In this document: piece by piece, positions 58,258 to 64,000 of the stretch
Position numbering within the stretch: the stretch's first letter is position 1
Layout: every line of letters starts with the position of its first letter
Assembly: GCF_006715725.1 (NCBI RefSeq)
Contig: NZ_VFNU01000001.1
Coordinates: 3,844,001-3,908,000, forward strand
Source of the DNA: Nocardioides sp. SLBN-35
GTDB taxonomy: Bacteria; Actinomycetota; Actinomycetes; Propionibacteriales; Nocardioidaceae
DNA: 64,000 nt
Direction: 5' to 3'
Notes under the pieces: generated by a model
The model's input: only the letters and a program-made list of their open reading frames with translations
The model's database searches: none
Told to the model about the DNA's origin: nothing
Program-made: the position numbers and the translations under genes

Positions 58258-60375
58258 GTGCACACCTCGCGAACCGCCACCTACGAGCACCTGCTGGCCC
58301 CCGGGACGATCGGACCGATGCGCCTCGCCAACCGTGTCGTCATGCCCGCGATGGACATGAACCTGTGCCACGACGGCGTCATCGACGAGGGCGACATCGC
58401 CCACTACGTCGCCCGCGCAACGGGCGGCACCGGCCTGATCATCACCTCCGCCGCCGCCGTCGCCTACCCCGTCGGCGCCACCAGCCGCAAGGAGCCCGGC
58501 CTCTCCGACGACCGGTTCGTCCCCGGGCTGGCCGCGCTCGCCGACGCGGTCCACGCCGCCGGCGCGAAGCTCTGCGTCCAGGCCACGCACCACGGCAAGA
58601 TCGCCAAGGTCGACACCGCAGACGGACGGCCCCTCTTCGTGCCCTCGATGCCCGTCGGCGAGCGGGACCTGTCCGCGTTGCGCGACAACACCCCGACCGA
58701 GCTCGGCGCCATGGCCACCGCCGTCTCCGAGGGCAAGACGCCGAGCTTCCACGAGGCGACCGCGGAGGACATCGCCTGGCTGGTGGGGCAGTTCGCTGCC
58801 GCGGCCCGGCGCGTGCAGCAGGCCGGCGCCGACGCGATCGAGATCCACTGCGCCCACGGGTACGTGCTCGGCAGCTTCCTCAGCCGGGCCGACAACCGAC
58901 GTACCGACGACTGGGGCGGCTCCCTCGAGAACCGGGCCCGCCTCGCCTGCGACGTCATCCGGGCCGTGCGCGCCGAGGTCGGCGACGGGCTGGCGATCCT
59001 GGTGCGCGTCGCCGGCAAGGAGTACGGCGAGGAGGGCGCCCTCACGACCGAGGAGGCCGTCGCGGCGTCGCGGCTGTTCGAGGCCGCCGGCGCCGACGCC
59101 ATCCACGTGACCGGGTGGGCCCGCAACCCCTTCCGCGACTTCACCGACGGCCCGCTGCCGAACCAGGTGGGCGCGTACGCCGACCTGGCGCGCGCCGTGA
59201 AGGAAGCCGTGTCGATCCCGGTGATCGCCGTCGGCCGCGTGCTGCCGGCGCTCGGTGAGGAGCTGATCGCCAGCGGTGGCGCGGACTTCGTGGCGATGGG
59301 GCGCCAGCTGCTGGCCGATCCCGACCTGGTCGGCAAGCTCCGCGACGGGCGCGCGGCGTCGGTGCGTCCCTGCATCAACTGCTACGTGTGCGTCGAGCAG
59401 AACTTCTGGGACGGCGTACCCGTGTGCGCGGTGAACCCCGCGCTCGGCAACGAGACGCTGCTCCCCTTCCCCACCGTCACCACGCGGCGCCACGTCGTGG
59501 TCGTCGGCGGTGGCCCCGGCGGCCTGGAGGCGGCGCGGGTCGCCGCCGAGCGCGGGCACAGGGTCACCCTCGTCGAGAAGGGCGACCGGCTGGGCGGCTC
59601 GGCCTGGTTCTCCCAGCTCACCACGCCCGCCAACGGTCCTCTGCTGGAGTGGCTGCAGCACGAGGTCGAGCGGCTCGGGGTCGACGTGCGCCTCGGCCAC
59701 TGCGTCGACGCCGACGCGGTCGTCGCCCTCTCCCCCGACGCGGTGGTGCTGGCCACCGGCGCGCACCGCGGCCTGCCACCCGTGGCAGGCGCCGAGCTCC
59801 CCCACGTCCACACCGGCGACACGCTGCGCGGTCTGATCACCGGCGAGGGCGGATCCGGGAGCCGCACCCTGCGCCTGCTCGGTGCCGCCGGGCGGATGAG
59901 CGGCCTGACCCGCGACCCCGAGCGGATCCGCGACCTCACCCGCAAGGTGCTCCCGATCGGCAGGGATGTCGTCGTGATCGGCGGCTCGCTGGTCGGCCTC
60001 GAGCTCGCCGAGTTCCTCGCCGAGCGCCGCAAGAGCGTCACCGTCCTCGAGCACGGTGCCCAGGCCGGCCTGCCGATGGCGATCCCGCGACGCTGGACCG
60101 CCGTACGCAGGGCCACCGAGCACGGGGTCACCGTCCACCGCGACGCCGAGGTCGTTGAGATCACCCCGTCCGAGGTGCATTACCGGGTCGGCGACGAGCT
60201 GGCCCGCATCCCCGCGGACCTGGTCGTGGTCGCGTCGTACGTCGAGGCCGGCGCCCCGCTCGCCGACGACCTGCGCGCCCGCGGCCTGGACGTGCACGTC
60301 GTCGGCGACGCCGGCGAGGTCGGCTACATCCAGGGCGCCATCCACTCGGCCTGGCGCGCGGCCCGGTCCCTCTAG
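58258..60375 (+). CDS. OYE-type Fe-S flavoenzyme (2,4-dienoyl-CoA reductase/2-enoate reductase family)
   Basis: A 705-residue two-part enzyme. Residues ~10-365 are an FMN TIM barrel of the old yellow enzyme type (IGPMRLANRVVMPAMDMNLC, EIHCAHGYVLGSFLS, DDWGGSLENRAR). A 4Fe-4S motif follows (CINCYVC then 11 residues then C), and the rest is a FAD/NAD domain (VVVVGGGPGGLEAARVAAER, DVVVIGGSLVGLELAEFLAE). It reduces C=C bonds next to a carbonyl or thioester. The substrate could be an unsaturated steroid ring or acyl-CoA. A KstR2-type operator lies upstream. Confidence 0.9.
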   Translation: MHTSRTATYEHLLAPGTIGPMRLANRVVMPAMDMNLCHDGVIDEGDIAHYVARATGGTGLIITSAAAVAYPVGATSRKEPGLSDDRFVPGLAALADAVHAAGAKLCVQATHHGKIAKVDTADGRPLFVPSMPVGERDLSALRDNTPTELGAMATAVSEGKTPSFHEATAEDIAWLVGQFAAAARRVQQAGADAIEIHCAHGYVLGSFLSRADNRRTDDWGGSLENRARLACDVIRAVRAEVGDGLAILVRVAGKEYGEEGALTTEEAVAASRLFEAAGADAIHVTGWARNPFRDFTDGPLPNQVGAYADLARAVKEAVSIPVIAVGRVLPALGEELIASGGADFVAMGRQLLADPDLVGKLRDGRAASVRPCINCYVCVEQNFWDGVPVCAVNPALGNETLLPFPTVTTRRHVVVVGGGPGGLEAARVAAERGHRVTLVEKGDRLGGSAWFSQLTTPANGPLLEWLQHEVERLGVDVRLGHCVDADAVVALSPDAVVLATGAHRGLPPVAGAELPHVHTGDTLRGLITGEGGSGSRTLRLLGAAGRMSGLTRDPERIRDLTRKVLPIGRDVVVIGGSLVGLELAEFLAERRKSVTVLEHGAQAGLPMAIPRRWTAVRRATEHGVTVHRDAEVVEITPSEVHYRVGDELARIPADLVVVASYVEAGAPLADDLRARGLDVHVVGDAGEVGYIQGAIHSAWRAARSL

Positions 60376-60486
60376 CGACCCGGCAGAAAGTAGCCCGGAA
60401 AGGACGCCGACCCGGCTCGAACTGTCTCGCCGAACCTGCCGACCCGGCCGAAGGTGACGCTCTGAGCGCTACTTTCTGCCGGGTCG
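60376..60486. repeat. Inverted repeat C, 19-bp perfect arms, with nested GACCCGG units
   Basis: CGACCCGGCAGAAAGTAGC (60376-60394) and GCTACTTTCTGCCGGGTCG (60468-60486) are exact reverse complements around 73 bases. A second pair, GACCCGGCTCGAA (60412-60424) and TTCGAGCCGGGTC (60503-60515), interlocks with it. The block fills the space between the OYE-like gene and the convergent SDR gene. Likely a small repeat element or bidirectional terminator. Confidence 0.8.
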
Positions 60487-60515
60487 GCGCGATTTCGGAG
60501 CCATTTCGAGCCGGG

Positions 60516-61277
60516 TCAGCCGAAGAAGGCCTGCCCGCCGTCGAGCGGGATCGTGGCGCCGGTGAGGTAGCGCAGGTCGCTGCTCACGAGGGCGACGACG
60601 GCGCGGCCGATGTCGTCCTCGCAGTCGCCGATCCGGCCCGCCGGGATCGCGGCGACGAACTCGGCCGCCTCCTCGGGGTTGTTCTCGGTCCAGCGCTTCA
60701 AGCCGGGCGAGAGGGCGTGCGGGGCGATGCTGTTGGCACGGATGCCGTCACGCGCCCACTCGACCGCCGCCGTACGGGTCAGGGAGCGCACGGCCTGCTT
60801 GGCGGCGGCGTAGACGCCGTACGTCGTCGGGTCCCAGCGCACCATCGCGGAGGTGACCAGGTTGACGATGTGGCCGCCGCCGCGGGCCACGAAGTGCGGG
60901 TGGCAGGCCTTCATGAAGGCCAGGGTGGCGAACGGGCCGGAGGCGAAGCTGCGCTCGACGGCGTCGTCGTCGATGGTGAGCAGCGGGCCGTAGGCGCCGG
61001 AGTAGGCGTTGTTGACGAGGATGTCGACGCCGCCCATGGTCGCGACGACCTCGGCCACCGTCGCCGGGATGGTGGCGGTCTCGATGATGTCACAGACGAA
61101 CGGCTCCGCCTTCACCCCACGCTCGCGCAGCAGCGCGCAGGTCGTCTCGAGCTTGGCGGCGGTCCGGCCGACCACCGCGATGTCAGCGCCCTCGGTGGCG
61201 AGCGCCAGCGCGATGCCCTGTCCGACGCCCTGGCCGGCTCCCGTCACCAGTGCGACCTGTCCGGTCAGCGAACCCAT
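60516..61277 (-). CDS. Short-chain dehydrogenase/reductase (SDR)
   Basis: A 253-residue classical SDR: VTGAGQGVGQGIALALATEG, VVGRTAAKLETTCALLRERG, VDILVNNAYSGAYGPLL, NLVTSAMVRWDPTTYGVYAA-AK and TGATIPLDGGQAFFG. Ser (TSAM), Tyr and Lys are all present; NNAYSG replaces NNAG. The ATG at 61277 is chosen because GAGGAGG lies just upstream. A candidate operator is 79 bases upstream (site 4). Its product is presumably a hydroxysteroid or hydroxyacyl-CoA dehydrogenase. Confidence 0.88.
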   Translation of the reverse strand: MGSLTGQVALVTGAGQGVGQGIALALATEGADIAVVGRTAAKLETTCALLRERGVKAEPFVCDIIETATIPATVAEVVATMGGVDILVNNAYSGAYGPLLTIDDDAVERSFASGPFATLAFMKACHPHFVARGGGHIVNLVTSAMVRWDPTTYGVYAAAKQAVRSLTRTAAVEWARDGIRANSIAPHALSPGLKRWTENNPEEAAEFVAAIPAGRIGDCEDDIGRAVVALVSSDLRYLTGATIPLDGGQAFFG

Positions 61278-61356
61278 TCCAGCCTCCTCGATCACGGACC
61301 GCACGGCGCGGTCCCGCGGTCATAGTGGTGGGCTGGGACCGATCCCCCGGCGCACG

Positions 61357-61373
61357 TTCCTGCTGAGCGGAAT
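61357..61373. promoter_or_regulatory. Candidate operator site 4 (TTCCTGCTGAGCGGAAT)
   Basis: Fourth copy of the motif, 80 bases upstream of the SDR start at 61277 and touching the stop codon of the MaoC-like gene. Confidence 0.45.
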
Positions 61374-62182
61374 CAGCCGAAGACCGCGCGGCCGGCGGTG
61401 ATCGCCGGGCCACGCTCCGTGGCGACCTCGAGCGCGCCGTCGGACCAGCCGCGTACGACGAGCGGCTCCCCCGGGAACACCGGAGACGCGAAGCGGCCCT
61501 CCAGCTGGGTCAGGTCGGCGGGGTGTACGCCGGTCTCCCGCGCGGCGACGAGGGTCGCGGCCGCGAGGGTCGCCAGGCCGTGCAGGATCGGCCGGGGCTG
61601 GTCGATCCGGGCCGCGGCGACGGGGTCGACATGGATGTGGTGCCGGTCGCCGAGCAGCCGGTAGAGCAGCGCGGCGTTGTCCGCCGTCGTGGTCCCCGCG
61701 GTCCAGGCCGGGTCGCCCTCGGGTGCGGCCGGACGGCCCGCGCCACGCTCGCCGCCGAAGCCGCCACGCCCCGGCGCGAACAGCGACCACGTGGCGATGA
61801 AGAAGTCGCTCTCGACCGCGAGGTCGTAGACCGCCGCCGCGCCCTTGTCCCACACCCCGGTGACCCGCGCAGCCATGGTCAGCTCGCCGCTCGCCGGCAG
61901 CGGCTCGAGGACGGTGAGCGACTGGGCGCCGTGCAGCGCCGTACCGACCTCCCAGGCGCCGGCCGCGCCCAGCACGTCCGGCGCCCACTGCGCGAGGGTG
62001 AGCGCGAAGCCGGGCAGCACTCGCAGCCGGTCCTCGAAGACCAGGTCCAGGTCGTCGGCCCGGGCGCCGACGGCGAGCGCGAACAGGATCGGGTCGCGGT
62101 CGGTCCAGGCCACGGTGCGCTCGCCGACGGTCAGGCCGAGCCAGTCGCCGGCGGGTGCGCCGTCGGCAGGAAGGGTGCTCAT
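61373..62182 (-). CDS. MaoC-type 2-enoyl-CoA hydratase, ChsH3-like
   Basis: A 269-residue two-hotdog (MFE-2 hydratase 2-like) protein. The N-terminal half is LTVGERTVAWTDRDPILFAL, LALAQWAPDVLGAAG and VGTALHGAQSLTVLEPLPAS; the C-terminal half holds the hydratase dyad in HIHVDPVAAARIDQPRPILH-G with the GLATLAAATL helix. Among M. tuberculosis steroid enzymes ChsH3 has this size and domain layout. Divergent from the ChsB1-like gene, giving a natural pair (hydration, then dehydrogenation). Confidence 0.88.
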   Translation of the reverse strand: MSTLPADGAPAGDWLGLTVGERTVAWTDRDPILFALAVGARADDLDLVFEDRLRVLPGFALTLAQWAPDVLGAAGAWEVGTALHGAQSLTVLEPLPASGELTMAARVTGVWDKGAAAVYDLAVESDFFIATWSLFAPGRGGFGGERGAGRPAAPEGDPAWTAGTTTADNAALLYRLLGDRHHIHVDPVAAARIDQPRPILHGLATLAAATLVAARETGVHPADLTQLEGRFASPVFPGEPLVVRGWSDGALEVATERGPAITAGRAVFG

Positions 62183-62223
62183 GGCCGGAACCTACGCAGT
62201 GCCGTCGCGGCCGGCTCCCGCCG

Positions 62224-62240
62224 CGACCGATGAGCGGGAG
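62224..62240. promoter_or_regulatory. Candidate operator site 5 (CGACCGATGAGCGGGAG)
   Basis: The weakest of the five sites; it lies between the divergent ChsH3-like gene (start 62182) and ChsB1-like gene (start 62317), 42 and 77 bases away. Confidence 0.35.
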
Positions 62241-62316
62241 TGCCGCTCGCGGGCGGGCGGTCCCGCTCCCTATCGTCACGGCGGCCGACAGGGCAGGACC
62301 AACCGAAGGAGCAATC

Positions 62317-63240
62317 GTGGGCAACACCGACCTCACCGGTCGTACCGCCATCGTGACCGGCGCCGGTGCCGGGCTGGGCCGTGCCGAGGCACTGGCACTC
62401 GCCGCCCAGGGCGCGAACGTCGTCGTCAACGACATGGGCGACGCCGCCGACCAGGTCGTCGCGGAGATCGAGGTGCTCGGCAGGAAGGCGATCGCCGTCA
62501 AGGGCGACGTGGGCACGTGGGCCATGGGCGAGCAGCTCGTCGACGCCGCGGTCGACACCTTCGGCAGCCTCGACGTCGTCGTCAACAACGCCGGCATCAC
62601 TCGCGACACCATGCTCTTCAACATGACCGAGCAGCAGTGGGACGACGTGATCCGGGTCCATCTCAAGGGCCACGCCGCCGTCTCCCGCGCGGCCGCCGGC
62701 TACTTCCGCTCGGCGTCGAAGAGCGCCGGCGGGCCGGTGTTCGGCCGGGTCGTGAACACCGCGTCCGAGGCGTTCCTCTTCGGGGCCCCCGGGCAGTCCA
62801 ACTACGCCGCCGCCAAGGCCGGCATCGTCGCCCTCACCCTCTCGACCTCGCGCGGCCTGGAGCGGTACGGCGTCACCGCCAACGCGATCTGCCCCCGCGC
62901 CCGCACCGAGATGACCGCCCAGGTCTTCGCCGAGGATCCCGACGCCCGGCGGCTCGACATCCTCGCGCCGGAGCGCGTCGCGTCCTTCGTCGGCTACCTC
63001 GCCTCCCCCGCTGCTGCTGCGATCAGCGGCCAGGTCTTCGTCGTGTACGGCGACATGGTCGCGCTGATGGCAGCGCCCACCGTCGAGAACAAGTTCGTCG
63101 CCGCCGACGGCACGTTCAGCGTCGACGAGCTCGATGCCCGGCTGACGCCGTACTTCGAGGGACGTTCGCGCTCGCGCACCTACGCCGCGTTCGGGGTTGC
63201 GAACCTGGACACCACCGGGGTCGAGACCCTCAACGGCTGA
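62317..63240 (+). CDS. SDR of the MFE-2 (3R)-hydroxyacyl-CoA dehydrogenase type, ChsB1-like
   Basis: A 307-residue SDR: VTGAGAGLGRAEALALAAQG, NVVVNDMGDAADQVVAEIEV, DVVVNNAGITRDTMLFNMTE, NTASEAFLFGAPGQSNYAAAK and a C-terminal extension of about 60 residues (NKFVAADGTFSVDELDARLT). The VVNDMG and extension are typical of multifunctional enzyme 2 dehydrogenases and of mycobacterial ChsB1/Hsd4B, which oxidise the 22-hydroxyl of the steroid side chain. GTG at 62317 is preceded by AAGGAG. Confidence 0.9.
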   Translation: MGNTDLTGRTAIVTGAGAGLGRAEALALAAQGANVVVNDMGDAADQVVAEIEVLGRKAIAVKGDVGTWAMGEQLVDAAVDTFGSLDVVVNNAGITRDTMLFNMTEQQWDDVIRVHLKGHAAVSRAAAGYFRSASKSAGGPVFGRVVNTASEAFLFGAPGQSNYAAAKAGIVALTLSTSRGLERYGVTANAICPRARTEMTAQVFAEDPDARRLDILAPERVASFVGYLASPAAAAISGQVFVVYGDMVALMAAPTVENKFVAADGTFSVDELDARLTPYFEGRSRSRTYAAFGVANLDTTGVETLNG

Positions 63241-63261
63241 TGTGGGATCGGCACAGGGGCC

Positions 63262-63978
63262 TCAGGCGACCGCGGTGACCAGCACCGCGACGGCCGAGGC
63301 GACGAGCGTGCCGATGACCAGCGGACGCAGCCGGGCGGGCGGGACCCGGTGGAAGATGCCGTCGCCGAGGCGCCACCCGAGTGGCAGTCCGGCGACGCCA
63401 CCGAGCGCGAGTGCCAGCACGTCGAGGTCGACGTGGCCGAGGACCACGAAGGCCGCCACGGCGACGACGTCCTGCCCGGCGAAGACGGCCTGCAAGGTGG
63501 CCCGGTAGCGCCGCGGCTCCCGGTCGACGAGCGCCATCACCAGGGGCGGCCCGTTCATCCCGGTCGAGGTGAGCAGTCCCCCGCTGATGACACCGACGAC
63601 CGGCAGGCCGCGGCGGCCGACCCGGAGCCCGGCGGCCAGCAGCGCGACCATCACCAGCATCGCCACGGCGATGCCGGCCGACAGCGGTCCCTCGTCCGCG
63701 ACGGCGAGCAGCACCAGCCCGACGGGCATGCCGGCGAGGCCGGCGATCGTCAGCACGGCGGCATCACGCCGGTCGACGTACTCCCGCTCCCGCACCGCGA
63801 CGCCTGCCGTCAACACCAGGCTGACCACGGTCGCGGCGACCACCGCCCGAGCCGGGTCGGTGACCAGAAGCAGGCCGGGTACGGCGGCCAGCGCGGACCC
63901 GAAGCCGGTCACCGCCTGGACCAGCGCGGCCACCACGAACACCGCGACCGCCACGGCGGCGAGGACGACCAGCTCCAC
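63262..63978 (-). CDS. TauE/SafE-family membrane permease
   Basis: A 238-residue protein with about eight spans: AAVAVAVFVVAALVQAVTGF (motif VQAVTGFGSALAAVPGL), AGMPVGLVLLAVADEGPLSA, GVISGGLLTSTGMNGPPLVM and the second half GVAGLPLGWRLGDGIF. This family (sulfite exporter TauE/SafE) moves small sulfonates, sulfite or related anions. Start is the GTG at 63978, six bases after TAGCCT (63985-63990) on the minus strand, so leaderless. Convergent with the ChsB1-like gene. Confidence 0.85.
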   Translation of the reverse strand: MELVVLAAVAVAVFVVAALVQAVTGFGSALAAVPGLLLVTDPARAVVAATVVSLVLTAGVAVREREYVDRRDAAVLTIAGLAGMPVGLVLLAVADEGPLSAGIAVAMLVMVALLAAGLRVGRRGLPVVGVISGGLLTSTGMNGPPLVMALVDREPRRYRATLQAVFAGQDVVAVAAFVVLGHVDLDVLALALGGVAGLPLGWRLGDGIFHRVPPARLRPLVIGTLVASAVAVLVTAVA

Positions 63979-63984
63979 CGACGC

Positions 63985-63990
63985 AGGCTA
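63985..63990 (-). promoter_or_regulatory. -10 box TAGCCT for the TauE/SafE-like gene
   Basis: On the minus strand TAGCCT is followed by six bases and the GTG at 63978, again the leaderless spacing. Confidence 0.5.
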
Positions 63991-64000
63991 TCGACGCGGG

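Noticed and set aside
58105..60345. Long upstream extension of the IclR frame
   Set aside because: It is antisense to the OYE-type gene; the IclR HTH begins only after the ATG at 58104.

Overview
The window is a piece of a high-GC actinobacterial chromosome. Codon third positions are almost always G or C, many genes start a few bases after a TANNNT -10 box (leaderless style), and the gene set (GlgE alpha-glucan pathway, SigE-type ECF sigma factor, mycobacterial-style steroid/acyl-CoA catabolism) fits the Nocardioidaceae, most likely Nocardioides or a close relative. The genus is an inference from gene content and style. No rRNA, tRNA, CRISPR array, transposase or phage gene was seen.

Layout, 0-9 kb: the end of rsfS, then nadD, a 54-residue membrane protein, a VTT-like membrane protein and a CDP-alcohol phosphatidyltransferase (all minus strand); a DMT-family permease (plus strand); proA and a secreted phospholipase D-like protein; etfB-etfA; and an enoyl-CoA hydratase with a small membrane protein. 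9-29 kb is dominated by alpha-glucan and trehalose metabolism: glgX, glgP, then the tightly overlapping glgE-treS-pep2 operon, and glgB. Together TreS, Pep2, GlgE and GlgB make the complete trehalose-to-glucan (GlgE) route, with GlgX and GlgP for breakdown. A secreted S37 peptidase, moeA, and a 5-kb block (amidase, ECF sigma factor with a membrane partner, PPOX-fold protein, frameshifted small gene, Bcr/CflA-type exporter) lie among them. 29-32 kb holds a Nudix protein, an EamA exporter divergent from a LysR regulator, and a SnoaL-like protein.

32-63 kb is a catabolic island. Sixteen minus-strand genes from 52.36 kb down to 34.24 kb overlap or nearly touch and look like one 18-kb operon. In transcription order they encode a split ChsH2-like hydratase plus DUF35 protein, a ChsH1-like MaoC protein, an Ltp2-like aldolase, an SDR, a thiolase, a two-domain FadE34-like acyl-CoA dehydrogenase, a ChsE1/ChsE2-like pair of acyl-CoA dehydrogenases, a second thiolase, a thioesterase, an SDR, an acyl-CoA ligase, a substrate-binding lipoprotein, an MFS exporter and a second acyl-CoA ligase. 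Around it are a second substrate-binding lipoprotein, a KstR2-like TetR regulator, an HsaA-like flavin monooxygenase, a KstD-like dehydrogenase, an IclR regulator, an OYE-type Fe-S flavoenzyme, and a ChsH3-like/ChsB1-like divergent pair. The set resembles the removal of a steroid or terpenoid acyl side chain as CoA thioesters; the real substrate cannot be read from sequence.

The main regulatory observations: two 14-bp palindromes that match the published KstR2 consensus AnCAAGnnCTTGnT, one at the head of the 18-kb operon and one between the IclR gene and the OYE-like gene; and five copies of a second motif (about TCCCGMTSAGCGGR), each just upstream of a catabolic gene, which may be the IclR operator. 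The window also holds several long inverted repeats in intergenic DNA and a dispersed repeat family with a 29-bp tandem array.
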